In this document: one piece after another, positions 1 to 8,287 of the stretch
Position numbering within the stretch: position 1 is the stretch's first letter
Layout: each line of letters starts with the position of its first letter
DNA from: Streptomyces iconiensis
Lineage (GTDB): Bacteria > Actinomycetota > Actinomycetes > Streptomycetales > Streptomycetaceae
DNA: 64,000 bases
Direction of reading: 5' to 3'
NCBI RefSeq assembly: GCF_028657195.3
Contig: NZ_JANCPR020000005.1
Coordinates: 124,001-188,000, forward strand
The notes under the pieces: generated by a model
Database searches by the model: none
What the model was told of the DNA's origin: nothing
The model's input: only the letters and a program-made list of their open reading frames with translations
Program-made: the position numbers and the translations under genes

Positions 1-59
1 CAGCGGGCACCAAGGGCGCCGATGGCACGGAGGACGACGGTACGGAAGACGGGTCATGA
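1..59 (+). CDS. 3' end of an upstream gene (partial)
   Basis: Only the last 18 codons are present, in the frame that begins at base 3 and ends with TGA at 57-59. They encode an acidic Gly/Asp/Glu/Thr tail ending GTEDGS. The stop overlaps the ATG of moeA (ATGA), so the two genes are translationally coupled. In related actinomycetes a MobA-like nucleotidyltransferase gene often precedes this moeA, which would fit, but nothing in the 18 residues proves it. Confidence 0.6.
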   Translation, partial: AGTKGADGTEDDGTEDGS

Positions 60-1525
60 GCGGCTCCGACGAACTCGACGAGGCCATCGCCCTGGCCAAC
101 AGCGGCAGGTCCAGGCCCGCCACCCCACCGGCACCGCGCCTCAAGCGCATCCGGCGCATCCAGTGGGCGGACGAACAGGCGGAGGCCGCGGCGCACGGCG
201 AACGTGCCGAGGGCACCGCGCACACCGACGGGGCATCCAGTAGCGGTGCGCGCCGGCAGGACCGCGCGCACACGTCTGATTCTCCCGAAGGGCCGGGCCG
301 CACCGAAGAGGCGCCGACCCCCACCTGGGAGGAGGCGCGCGCCCTCGCCGCCGGCGCCGTCGGCGCACTGCCTCCCACGAAGCTCCCCCTCGACCGTGCG
401 CGCGGTCACACGCTCGCCGCTGCGCTGGAAGCGCTCACCGACCTGCCGTCGTTCGACACCTCGGCGATGGACGGCTGGGCCGTATCGGGCCCGGGCCCCT
501 GGGAGTTGGCCCGCGGTGCCGACGGCGCTGAGGCGGGTGGTCTCCTCGCGGGACACCGCGGCGAACCGCGCCAACTCGCCGACGGCCAGGCCGTACGCAT
601 CGCCACAGGCGCCCGTATCCCGGCAGGGACCAGCGCGGTCCTGCGCTCCGAACAGGCCCAGCTGACCGCCAAGGGACGGCTGCGCACCGACAGCCCTCCC
701 CAGCCGGGAACGGACATCCGCCCGCGCGGCCAGGAGTGCCGTAAGGGCGACGAGTTGCTGCCCGCCGGCGCTCCTGTCACCCCGGCCGTGCTCGGCCTGG
801 CCGCCGCCGCCGGGTACGACGAGCTGGAGGTCGTGCGCCGCCCGCGCGCCGAAATCCTCGTACTGGGCGACGAACTGCTGCACAAGGGCCGCCCACAGGA
901 CGGCCGTATCCGTGACGCGCTCGGCCCGATGGTCGGCCCGTGGCTGGAGGCGTTCGGCGGCGATGTCATCGTCACGCGCCGCCTCGGTGACGACGCCGAG
1001 GCGCTGTACGAGGCCGTGGCCACCACCACGGCCGACGTGGTGGTCACCACTGGCGGTACGGCTGCGGGGCCCGTCGACCACCTCCAGCCCACGCTGCGCC
1101 GCCTGGGCGCCGAACTCCTCGTCAGGGGCGTACGCGTACGCCCGGGCCACCCCATGCTGCTGGCCACGCTCCCGGGCGCCGATCCGCGCGGTGGCGCCTA
1201 CTTGGTCGGGCTGCCGGGCAACCCGCTCGCCGCGCTCTCAGGGCTCGTCACGCTCGCGGTCCCGCTGCTGCGCACCCTCGCGGGCCTGCCCGAACGAGCG
1301 GTTCCGCAGGCCACGTTGGGCGAGGAGGTGGCGGGCCACCCGCACGACACACGCCTGGTACCCGTAGTGCGCGAGGGCTCGGGCATCCGGGCACGCATCC
1401 GGCCGCTGCGGTACGCGGGGCCCGCCATGCTGCGCGGTATCGCCTCGGCCGACGCGCTCGCCGCCGTACCCCCCGGTGGGGCCGCACCAGGCACGGACGT
1501 ACCCGTGCTGGACCTGCCATGGTGA
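56..1525 (+). CDS. moeA: Molybdopterin molybdenumtransferase MoeA
   Basis: MoeA inserts molybdate into adenylated molybdopterin in the last step of molybdenum cofactor synthesis, in the cytosol. The 489-residue product has the family signature SAMDGWAV near residue 137, a MoCF-type nucleotide/pterin motif (TTGGTAAGP) near 340, and GLPGNPLAALSG before the C-terminal beta-barrel domain. About 90 N-terminal residues before the conserved TWEEARALA start are low-complexity and charged, longer than in the usual ~400-residue enzyme; they may be a disordered tail or partly an over-called start. The ATG at 56 overlaps the upstream stop, and the 3' end overlaps the channel gene by 7 bases, so all three look co-translated. 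Confidence 0.9.
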   Translation: MSGSDELDEAIALANSGRSRPATPPAPRLKRIRRIQWADEQAEAAAHGERAEGTAHTDGASSSGARRQDRAHTSDSPEGPGRTEEAPTPTWEEARALAAGAVGALPPTKLPLDRARGHTLAAALEALTDLPSFDTSAMDGWAVSGPGPWELARGADGAEAGGLLAGHRGEPRQLADGQAVRIATGARIPAGTSAVLRSEQAQLTAKGRLRTDSPPQPGTDIRPRGQECRKGDELLPAGAPVTPAVLGLAAAAGYDELEVVRRPRAEILVLGDELLHKGRPQDGRIRDALGPMVGPWLEAFGGDVIVTRRLGDDAEALYEAVATTTADVVVTTGGTAAGPVDHLQPTLRRLGAELLVRGVRVRPGHPMLLATLPGADPRGGAYLVGLPGNPLAALSGLVTLAVPLLRTLAGLPERAVPQATLGEEVAGHPHDTRLVPVVREGSGIRARIRPLRYAGPAMLRGIASADALAAVPPGGAAPGTDVPVLDLPW

Positions 1526-2601
1526 GGCGCCTGCGCGGCCCTGCGGAGGACAGCGAGGAACGGCACGGCAACGTACTGCTGCCGCGCCCCGACGTCAGCC
1601 CGTTCCGGCAGGTGGCACGGCGCCTGCTGGCGGCGGTCGGTGTGCTGTGCCTGACCGTGCTGCTGGTCTACCTGGACCGCGCGGGCTACGCGGACGACGC
1701 CGACAACGACGTGTCGTTCATGGACTGCGTCTACTACACGACCGTCACGCTCTCGACCACCGGATACGGCGACATCGCCCCGGTCACCGACAGCGCACGC
1801 CTGGTCAACACCCTGCTCGTCACGCCCCTGCGCGTGCTCTTCCTGATCATCCTCATCGGCACCACGCTCGAAGCGCTGACGGACCGCACCCGCCAGCAGT
1901 GGCGCCTGTCCCGCTGGAGGTCCGCATTGCGCGACCACACCGTAGTCGTCGGATTCGGTACGAAGGGCAGGTCAGCGACCCAGACGCTGCTGTCGACCGG
2001 TACGGGCCGCAACCAGATCGTGGTCATCGACCCCCACCAGTTCGCCGTGAAGGCCGCCAACGCCGAGGGGTTCGCCGGCATCGAGGGCGACGGCACGCGC
2101 AGCGAGGTACTGGTGCGCGCCGAGGTCCAGCGCGCCAAGCAGATCGTCATCGCGCCCCAGCGCGACGACACCTCCGTTCTGGTCACGCTGACGGCGCGGC
2201 AGCTCAACCCCCGTATCAAGATCGTCGCAGCGGTGCGCGAGGAGGAGAACGCCCCGCTGCTGCGGCAGTCGGGCGCCGACGCGGTCATCACCAGCGCGAG
2301 CGCCGCCGGCAGGCTGCTCGGCCTGGCGATGCTCAGCCCGTACGCGAGCACGGTCATGGAGGACCTCATCCAGCAGGGCACCGGGCTCGACCTCAAGGAG
2401 CGCCCGGTGACCAAGGCCGAGGCGGGTCACTCGCCGCGCGAGTGCGCTGACCTGGTCGTCTCCGTTGTACGTGGCCACCGGATACTCGCCTTCGACGACC
2501 CGGAGGCCGCGACACTGCAGCTGACGGACCGTGTCGTGGTCATCCACCGCGCGACTCCCACGATGCGCGAACCCGACGGCCGCAGGGGCGAGTTCAGGTA
2601 G
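1519..2601 (+). CDS. Potassium channel with RCK (TrkA-N) domain
   Basis: A 360-residue two-TM potassium channel subunit of the inner membrane. Hydrophobic TM1 is at about residues 33-52, then the pore helix and the selectivity filter TTGYGDIAP near 80, then TM2 (LLVTPLRVLFLIILIGT). The C-terminal half is a cytosolic RCK domain opening with VVVGFGTKGRSA, a Rossmann glycine motif that binds nucleotide or cation and gates the pore. Such channels work as tetramers. The ATG lies inside the end of moeA (7-base overlap) in an operon-like arrangement, although no functional link to molybdopterin synthesis is known. Confidence 0.92.
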   Translation: MVRRLRGPAEDSEERHGNVLLPRPDVSPFRQVARRLLAAVGVLCLTVLLVYLDRAGYADDADNDVSFMDCVYYTTVTLSTTGYGDIAPVTDSARLVNTLLVTPLRVLFLIILIGTTLEALTDRTRQQWRLSRWRSALRDHTVVVGFGTKGRSATQTLLSTGTGRNQIVVIDPHQFAVKAANAEGFAGIEGDGTRSEVLVRAEVQRAKQIVIAPQRDDTSVLVTLTARQLNPRIKIVAAVREEENAPLLRQSGADAVITSASAAGRLLGLAMLSPYASTVMEDLIQQGTGLDLKERPVTKAEAGHSPRECADLVVSVVRGHRILAFDDPEAATLQLTDRVVVIHRATPTMREPDGRRGEFR

Positions 2602-2703
2602 CGGCAGCCGTCGTCACCGTCCCTGATCGCCCTACTCATCCCTTCGGGTGGCCATGGTGGCGCCGGAGGCGTGCGGGCAGGCGTGAGGCGTGACGATGTC
2701 GCG

Positions 2704-2910
2704 ATGGACCCGCCTCCCACCTGCCCCAACTGTCCCGACAGGCTCCTGTGGAAGGACACCCGCGAGACCGGGCCCGGCAAGGACGACTCCTGGTTCTGGT
2801 TCTGCACGGGCTGCCTTCAGGGGTACGTGCCGACGCCCGACCAGAAGCTCAGATTCACCTATGCGACGTGCGGCCCGGGGGAGCGCGGCGTGCGGGGCGC
2901 GTGCGGGTAG
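2704..2910 (+). CDS. Small zinc-ribbon protein, unknown function
   Basis: A 68-residue protein with CPNC at residues 7-10 and CTGC at 34-37, the four-cysteine layout of a zinc ribbon, separated by a Trp/Phe-rich strand (DSWFWFC). It is not a shadow: no other gene occupies this stretch and the cysteine pairs are well ordered. The start is uncertain: ATG at 2704 gives the compact ribbon, and GTG at 2683, 13 bases after GGAGG, is the main alternative. It sits alone between the potassium channel and the quinone oxidoreductase. No partner or substrate can be inferred. Confidence 0.6.
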   Translation: MDPPPTCPNCPDRLLWKDTRETGPGKDDSWFWFCTGCLQGYVPTPDQKLRFTYATCGPGERGVRGACG

Positions 2911-2920
2911 CGTCGGCCGT

Positions 2921-3898
2921 ATGCATGCGATCACGATTCCCGAACCCGGCGGCCCCGAGGCCCTGGTCTGGGCAGAGGTCCCCGACCCCGTGCCCGGGGA
3001 CGGCGAAGTCCTCGTCGACGTCGCGGCCAGCGCCGTCAACCGCGCCGACCTCCTCCAGCGGCAGGGCTTCTACGACCCGCCGCCCGGCAGCAGCCCGTAT
3101 CCCGGCCTGGAGTGTTCCGGACGCATCTCAGCAGTGGGCCCCGGCGTGACCGGCTGGGCGATCGGCGACGAAGTCTGCGCACTACTGGCAGGCGGCGGTT
3201 ACGCGGAGAAGGTCGCGGTCCCCACAGGGCAGCTGCTCCCCGTACCGGACGGCGTGGACGTGACGACGGCCGCCGGGCTCCCCGAGGTGACGTGCACGAT
3301 CTGGTCGAACGTCTTCATGGTCGCCCACCTGCGCCCCGGCGAGACACTCCTTGTGCACGGCGGCTCCAGCGGGATCGGCACGATGGCCATCCAGCTCGGC
3401 AAGGCCGTCGGCGCGCGGGTCGCGGTCACCGCCGGCAGCGCGGAGAAGCTGGAGCGGTGCGCGCGGCTGGGCGCCGACATCCTGATCAACTACCGCGAGC
3501 AGGACTTCGTCGAGGAACTGCGCTCAGCGACGGCAGGCGAGGGCGCCGACGTGATCCTCGACATCATGGGCGCGAAGTACCTGGAACCGAACGTCAAGGC
3601 CCTCGCCGTCAACGGCCGACTGGCGATCATCGGGATGCAGGGCGGCGCCAAGGGCGAGCTGAACCTGGGCACACTGCTCGCCAAGCGCGGTGCCGTCACG
3701 GCGACTTCGCTGCGCGGGCGGCCCCCGTCCGAGAAGGCGGCGATCGTCGCCGCGGTACGCGAGCACGTGTGGCCGCTGCTGGCCGACGGCAGGCTGCACG
3801 CCGTGGTGGACAGCACGGTGCCGATGCGCGACGCGGCGGAGGCGCATCGCGCACTGGAGGAGAGCGGCCACGTCGGCAAGATCCTGCTGACGCCGTGA
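2921..3898 (+). CDS. NADPH:quinone oxidoreductase, zinc-free MDR family
   Basis: A 325-residue medium-chain dehydrogenase/reductase of the zeta-crystallin/PIG3 type, expected to reduce quinones with NADPH in the cytosol. The N-terminal GroES-like fold holds NRADLLQRQGFY and PGLECSGRI, and the nucleotide fold begins with VHGGSSGIGTMAIQLGKAVG. The cysteine/histidine cluster of zinc alcohol dehydrogenases is absent, as expected. A reading frame stays open upstream to 2690, but the conserved protein begins MHAITIPEPGG at 2921; ATG at 2925 is in another frame. The stop codon lies inside the first unit of a tandem repeat that continues to about 4050. Confidence 0.92.
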   Translation: MHAITIPEPGGPEALVWAEVPDPVPGDGEVLVDVAASAVNRADLLQRQGFYDPPPGSSPYPGLECSGRISAVGPGVTGWAIGDEVCALLAGGGYAEKVAVPTGQLLPVPDGVDVTTAAGLPEVTCTIWSNVFMVAHLRPGETLLVHGGSSGIGTMAIQLGKAVGARVAVTAGSAEKLERCARLGADILINYREQDFVEELRSATAGEGADVILDIMGAKYLEPNVKALAVNGRLAIIGMQGGAKGELNLGTLLAKRGAVTATSLRGRPPSEKAAIVAAVREHVWPLLADGRLHAVVDSTVPMRDAAEAHRALEESGHVGKILLTP

Positions 3899-4050
3899 CC
3901 GGTTGGGCCACGACTGGTTGACGGTGCCCGTGGCGGGTTGGCGCGGGCACGACGCCGTGACCGGTTGGCCGGGCCGGTTGGCCGTGACCGGTTGGCGCGG
4001 GCCGGACGCCGTGACCGGTTGACCGTGGCTGATCGACCGTGACCGGTTGG
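3889..4050. repeat. Degenerate tandem repeat starting at the oxidoreductase stop codon
   Basis: The 17-base unit GACGCCGTGACCGGTTG occurs at 3889, 3951 and 4005, and shorter copies of CCGTGACCGGTTGG lie near 3982 and 4037. The first copy spans the last codons and TGA of the upstream gene; spacing is about 24-31 bases per unit. It forms most of the 320-base gap before the next gene; otherwise I see nothing in that gap except a ribosome binding site near 4205. Confidence 0.75.
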
Positions 4051-4218
4051 CGGAGCCGGATGACCGCAGGCCGTCCGGACGAGGGCCCGGGCGGCCAGGC
4101 CGGCCCGCGATACGGGGCGCAGGTTCCGGCCCGCCGTTCGTGCCCGGAATGCCGGATACTCCCCTTCGTGTGACGCTGGATACGTCTCTGGACCATCCAG
4201 CCTGGGAGGGTCACGGCC

Positions 4219-5103
4219 GTGGGGCACGCTCAGCCGAGGCGCGGGGGAGTCACCCTGGTGACCTGTGCGCTGCTGGCCCTTCCGGCTCAGCTCGCCCTCG
4301 CGCAGACGGGCCCGGAACAGTCGGGAGCCCGGCCCGGCGCCCGGACCGAGAGGGCCGAGAGCAGAACTGAGGCCAGGGCCGAGACCAGGAGCGAGGCCCG
4401 GACACGGAGGTCGCCCGCTTCGGGTGCGTTCACAGGAGCCGGGCCCGGCCCCGAATCGGGCCGCGACACCCTTCCGAGTGCACCGCGCCCCGGCATACCC
4501 GTACGGCCGGATCTCGCTCCCCCTCCCGCCACCGACGACCTCGCTCCCGGCTTTCCGGGACACGCACCCATGCACACTCCCTCGGCCCCCGGTACGAGGC
4601 CCGCCTCCCCGGTCCGGCCCGGCGAACCCCGTCAGCGGCCGGAGGCGGGGCACCCCGGGCAGAACGAGCACCCAGCACGGCGCGAGGCGCCAAGCGACCG
4701 CCCCACCACGCCTCCACGCTCCCCCACGGAACGCCCCGGGCACTCCGCCGACGAGGAACCCACCGACCGCCCCGGCGCCCAGGGCCCCCGCCCACGCGAG
4801 GAGCACGGGCACGGCGAGCACCCTCTGCGCACCGGCGAGACCGGACGCAGGCCGGCGCAGCCACCGCCCCCGTCCGGCAACCGTCCCGCGCCCCGTTCCT
4901 CTGACCAGGGCCTCGGCAGGCCCGACCCGCACGAGTCCGAAGGGCGCCGCTCCGAGCACCCCCGCGAGAACGGTGCCGGCCGGGGTGCCCGGGTCGCCGC
5001 GCAGCCGTCGGGACAGGTGCTGCCCGTGCTGCCGCTGGGCGCCGGTATGACGCTGATCGGGCTGGGGCTGGCCTTCCTGGGCCTGCGGTTGCGGCGCGGC
5101 TGA
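4219..5103 (+). CDS. Secreted or membrane-anchored Pro/Gly/Arg-rich protein
   Basis: A 294-residue protein with a hydrophobic N-terminal segment (VTLVTCALLALPAQLALAQ, ending in a plausible AxA-like signal cleavage site), a long disordered middle rich in Pro, Arg, Glu, Gly and Thr, and a C-terminal transmembrane helix (LPLGAGMTLIGLGLAFLGL) followed by a basic end. It is probably a single-pass envelope protein with a flexible extracellular region. No LAxTG or LPxTG sorting motif precedes the helix. The GTG start at 4219 follows GGGAGGG by about 9 bases. The family is not recognised. Confidence 0.7.
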   Translation: MGHAQPRRGGVTLVTCALLALPAQLALAQTGPEQSGARPGARTERAESRTEARAETRSEARTRRSPASGAFTGAGPGPESGRDTLPSAPRPGIPVRPDLAPPPATDDLAPGFPGHAPMHTPSAPGTRPASPVRPGEPRQRPEAGHPGQNEHPARREAPSDRPTTPPRSPTERPGHSADEEPTDRPGAQGPRPREEHGHGEHPLRTGETGRRPAQPPPPSGNRPAPRSSDQGLGRPDPHESEGRRSEHPRENGAGRGARVAAQPSGQVLPVLPLGAGMTLIGLGLAFLGLRLRRG

Positions 5104-5175
5104 GCAGCAGCGCTCACCCGGCCAAGGGGCCCCCTCGCTCGGCGCGGGGGGTAGGTCAGGATGCAGAATGGGGGC

Positions 5176-5748
5176 ATGACACAGCCGAGCAACGAACAGT
5201 CGCAGGAGAGCCCCCAGGTCCTGGTTGTGGGCCCGGATGGAATGGCACTCAGCGGTACCGCGGCCAAGGGCGGTGACGGTGAAGGCGATGAGCAGGCTGA
5301 GGTCCCCGTGACGGAGATGGTGGAACAGCCCGCGAAGGTCATGCGGATCGGAAGCATGATCAAGCAGCTGCTGGAGGAAGTGAAGGCGGCGCCGCTGGAC
5401 GAGGCCAGCAGGGCGCGGCTCAAGGAGATCCACACCAGCTCGATCAAGGAGCTGGAGGACGGCCTCGCGCCCGAGCTGATCGAGGAACTGGAACGGCTCT
5501 CCCTCCCGTTCACCGAGGGTTCCACGCCGACGGACGCCGAGCTGCGTATCGCGCAGGCCCAGTTGGTCGGCTGGCTCGAAGGGCTCTTCCACGGCATCCA
5601 GACCGCACTGTTCGCGCAGCAGATGGCGGCGCGCGCCCAGTTGGAGCAGATGCGCAGGGCGCTGCCGCCCGGCGCCGTGCCCGAGGACCTCGCGGGCGCC
5701 GGTGAGGCGGACCCCCGCCAGGCACGCACAGGCGGCCCGTACCTCTGA
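5176..5748 (+). CDS. bpa: Bacterial proteasome activator Bpa (PafE-like)
   Basis: The 190-residue product matches the Bpa/PafE family (DUF2587), an ATP-independent ring that docks on the actinobacterial 20S proteasome and opens its gate for unfolded proteins. The helical core runs from VTEMVEQPAKVMRIGSM (about residue 47) through LAPELIEELERLSLPF to a long helix containing QTALFAQQMAARAQLEQMR. The chain ends GGPYL, like the C-terminal docking tail used to insert between proteasome alpha subunits. ATG 5176 gives MTQPSNEQSQ and is preferred; ATG 5161 is in frame and possible. The stop codon is duplicated in a 15-bp tandem repeat. Confidence 0.88.
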   Translation: MTQPSNEQSQESPQVLVVGPDGMALSGTAAKGGDGEGDEQAEVPVTEMVEQPAKVMRIGSMIKQLLEEVKAAPLDEASRARLKEIHTSSIKELEDGLAPELIEELERLSLPFTEGSTPTDAELRIAQAQLVGWLEGLFHGIQTALFAQQMAARAQLEQMRRALPPGAVPEDLAGAGEADPRQARTGGPYL

Positions 5749-5813
5749 GCACATTGCGGCTGAGCACACCGCGGCACGCAAGTAGTCGGCAACTGTGGAC
5801 TGCGCACCAGTAG
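5746..5813. repeat. 15-bp stop-codon repeat plus 28-bp-spaced AGTAG repeat
   Basis: The sequence TGAGCAC(A)(T/C)(T/C)GCGGC occurs twice head to tail at 5746-5760 and 5761-5775, the first copy starting with the stop codon of bpa. It runs into two copies of (CA)AGTAGTCG, at 5781 and 5809, spaced exactly 28 bases. The CACCAGTAG element at 5805-5813 is the same core that recurs four times with 27-28-base spacing at 43179-43270. Confidence 0.7.
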
Positions 5814-5895
5814 TCGTACGACAACGGGACCCGTCCGCATGGACGGTCGCCATGAACGCCCGGCGGACACGCGCCAGTAGGAACGCGAAAACAGG

Positions 5896-5938
5896 AACGC
5901 CCCGTAGGCGCGAGCCAACGCCTCAGTAGGCGCGAGCC
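5896..5938. repeat. 21/22-bp tandem duplication of the SpoU methylase 3' end
   Basis: Read on the minus strand, GGCTCGCGCC-TAC-TGA-GGCGTT (5938 down to 5917), which contains the terminal codons and the TGA of the methylase gene, is followed directly by GGCTCGCGCCTACGGGGCGTT (5916 down to 5896). The second copy has lost the stop codon. Confidence 0.75.
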
Positions 5939-6642
5939 ATCCAGTGGTAGAGCGCCATGGCCACGCTGGTGGCCAGGTTGTAGCTGGAGACCTGGGGCCG
6001 CATCGGCAGCGCGACGAGATGGTCGGCACGGGCCCGGACATCGTCCGAGAGCCCGTGCCGCTCCGAGCCGAAGGCGAGCATCGCACCGGCCGGAAGGTCG
6101 AGGGACCGCAGGTCGTCGCCCTCCGGGTCGAAGGCGAAGAGCTGTCCCCCGGGCAGCTCCGGCACCTGCCGATGCTCGACCGTGGTCGCGAAGTGCAGCC
6201 CCGCGCTCGCGCGTACGGCCGCGGGGTGCCAGGGGTCCGCGTCACCAGTAGTGAGCACGCCGCCCGCTCCCGCACCCGCGGCCAGGCGCACCACGGCGCC
6301 GACGTTGCCGAGGTTGCGCGGGTTGTCGAGCACTACCAGGGGCTCGTCGCGATCGGCCGCCACAGAAGACGTACCGCGCAGGGCGAGCGCTGCCACGCCC
6401 GTGGGGTGCGGCCGGGGTACGAGGCGGCGCAACACCTCCGCGGGCACCTCGCGCAGCAGCCCGTCGAGTGTGCCCGTCAGGTCGGGGGCCAGCTCGCTGG
6501 AGAGCGCGAGCGCCGCCTTACGGTCCCGCGCCACCGCCACAGGTACCCGTGCACCGAAGCGGAGTGCGTGCTTCAACGCATGGAACCCGTCCAGCAGCAC
6601 GCCGCCGTCGGCGTACCTCTCCCACTCCGCATCACCGGTCAC
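5923..6642 (-). CDS. TrmH/SpoU-family RNA 2'-O-methyltransferase
   Basis: A 239-residue SPOUT methylase that transfers a methyl group from S-adenosylmethionine to a ribose 2'-OH in rRNA or tRNA; the target cannot be read from sequence. All three SpoU motifs are present: LDNPRNLGNVGAVVRLA (residues about 104-120, with the catalytic Arg), LAFGSERHGLS (about 190), and LPMRPQVSSYNLATSVAMAL near the C-terminus, which forms the trefoil-knot cofactor pocket. The N-terminal part resembles the RNA-binding substrate domain. It is a single gene; its 3' end is tandemly duplicated just after the stop codon. Confidence 0.88.
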   Translation of the reverse strand: MTGDAEWERYADGGVLLDGFHALKHALRFGARVPVAVARDRKAALALSSELAPDLTGTLDGLLREVPAEVLRRLVPRPHPTGVAALALRGTSSVAADRDEPLVVLDNPRNLGNVGAVVRLAAGAGAGGVLTTGDADPWHPAAVRASAGLHFATTVEHRQVPELPGGQLFAFDPEGDDLRSLDLPAGAMLAFGSERHGLSDDVRARADHLVALPMRPQVSSYNLATSVAMALYHWMARAY

Positions 6643-6856
6643 AGACTCACCATACGGCCGCCTGACGTGCGCCTACCCCGACGCCCATGCCGTCAGCGCC
6701 CTACAGGTACGCACACCGACCTCCCCCTCCCATGGGGCGGGGCGTCTCCCGGCGCTGGGCATCTCCCATGCGCTGGGCGTCTCGGCCGGAGCGCGCCACC
6801 GGGAAGCGGCTGCCTCGACCCGGGGTCCCTGGACCGCCCAGCCGCGACCGGGCGGC

Positions 6857-8287
6857 TCAGCGCCGCGCGTGCAGCGAGGAGGGCCCGTCCCCGCTCTCCG
6901 CGGGCGCTCCGTCCGACCGTTCCACGGTCTCCTGGGAGCCGCCCTGCCCGGAGCCGCCGCCGTCCTCAGAGGCAACGGCGGCGCCGGAGCCACTGGTAGC
7001 GCCGCCACGCCTGCCGGTGCCAGGGCCGGTGTCCAGCCCCGCCTCCGGCCCGTCTCCGCGCGCCTCCTGGTCGTCCGTGCGCTTCCCACGTCCCGCGCCG
7101 GGCAGCCGTCGTCCGAGGCGTCCCGTGATCCCCGAGGCGTGACGGCCCGCCCACAGGAGGAAGACGGTGGGCAGGAACACCATGTCGGCGGCGATCATGG
7201 CCATCGAGAAGAACGGCAGTCCCAGGAGGAAGGCGATGCTGAGATGCTCGACGATCATCATGGCCAGCAGCACGTTCTTCACGCGCCTGTTGAACAGGGC
7301 GAACGGGAAGGCGACTTGGACGGCCACCGTGCCGTAGGTGATCAGGAAGATCATGAGCCCGCTGCCTGCGAGCACCTGGTTCAGATCGGGCCAGGGCGCG
7401 AAGTAGTCGAGATGCATCGGGTAGTAGACGGCGGTGCCGTCCTGCCAGCGCGAGCCCTGGATCTTGAACCATCCGGCGGTCGAGTAGATCAGACAGACCT
7501 CGACCATGATGATCAACAACGCACCGTTGTGTGCCAGGTTGGCGAGGATGTCGCACACGTCGCGGAACTCGCGCACACGGTGACCGCCGTCGGCCGCCAG
7601 CCTGTTGAGCAGCCACCACAGGCCGTACACCGCCCACAGGGCCCAGAAGAAGAGCCCCCAGCCGAGGGTGAAGCCGCCCGCCACCGTGCCGCCCAGTAGT
7701 ACGGCGCCCAGGACGGCCCACAGTACGGTTCCGCCCACTCCGCGCGCGTGTGCGCTCATCCCCCGCTCACGCAGGCGTGCGGCGCGGCGCGCGTCCAGTG
7801 ACCACACCTGGCCGCAGCGCGTGAGCATCAGGTAGAGGGACATCAGGTGGATGACGTTGTCCCCGCCGTCGCCCATGAAGACGCTGCGGTTCTGGAGCGA
7901 GAGCACGCCGACCATGAAGAGCACCGAGGAAGCACGCGTGTGCCAGCCCAGCATCAGTGCCGCGGAGGAGGCGAGCGCGACGAGGTACACGAGCTGGAAC
8001 CAGCTGTCGCTACCGGACCACATCAGCACCGAGAAAGCCTGGTTGGAGTCGATCAGCCGCTCGGCCATGCCCCAACTCCAGGGCCCCGATGGCCCGTACA
8101 GCTCTTCGCGGTGCGGCCACTCCCGCAGCAGGAAGAAGAGCCATGTGGCACCGAATCCGATGCGTACGATCGCCGTCTGGTACGGGCCGAGCGCGTGCGC
8201 CGTGATGCGCGCCAGGCCACGCGAGACGCTCCGCTCGACGCGCGCGCGTGGACTGCCGACCGCCATGTACCGCCCCTGGTCCGTCAT
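6857..8287 (-). CDS. HTTM-domain multipass membrane protein
   Basis: A 476-residue integral membrane protein with an HTTM (horizontally transferred transmembrane) domain, the fold shared with the membrane part of vitamin K-dependent gamma-carboxylase. Recognisable stretches are the N-terminal YQTAIVRIGFGATWLFFLL, GDNVIHLMSLYLMLTR and a helix-rich region to about residue 390; the last ~80 residues are a Gly/Asp-rich disordered tail. Whether it carboxylates anything is unknown. The GTG/ATG start overlaps the stop of the upstream DUF5819 gene by four bases, so the two are translated as a pair and probably form a complex. Confidence 0.85.
   Translation of the reverse strand: MTDQGRYMAVGSPRARVERSVSRGLARITAHALGPYQTAIVRIGFGATWLFFLLREWPHREELYGPSGPWSWGMAERLIDSNQAFSVLMWSGSDSWFQLVYLVALASSAALMLGWHTRASSVLFMVGVLSLQNRSVFMGDGGDNVIHLMSLYLMLTRCGQVWSLDARRAARLRERGMSAHARGVGGTVLWAVLGAVLLGGTVAGGFTLGWGLFFWALWAVYGLWWLLNRLAADGGHRVREFRDVCDILANLAHNGALLIIMVEVCLIYSTAGWFKIQGSRWQDGTAVYYPMHLDYFAPWPDLNQVLAGSGLMIFLITYGTVAVQVAFPFALFNRRVKNVLLAMMIVEHLSIAFLLGLPFFSMAMIAADMVFLPTVFLLWAGRHASGITGRLGRRLPGAGRGKRTDDQEARGDGPEAGLDTGPGTGRRGGATSGSGAAVASEDGGGSGQGGSQETVERSDGAPAESGDGPSSLHARR

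Noticed and set aside
3490-5853. A 787-codon minus-strand frame
   Set aside because: It spans the antisense of three unrelated plus-strand genes and their gaps, including a tandem repeat, and has no recognisable motif.
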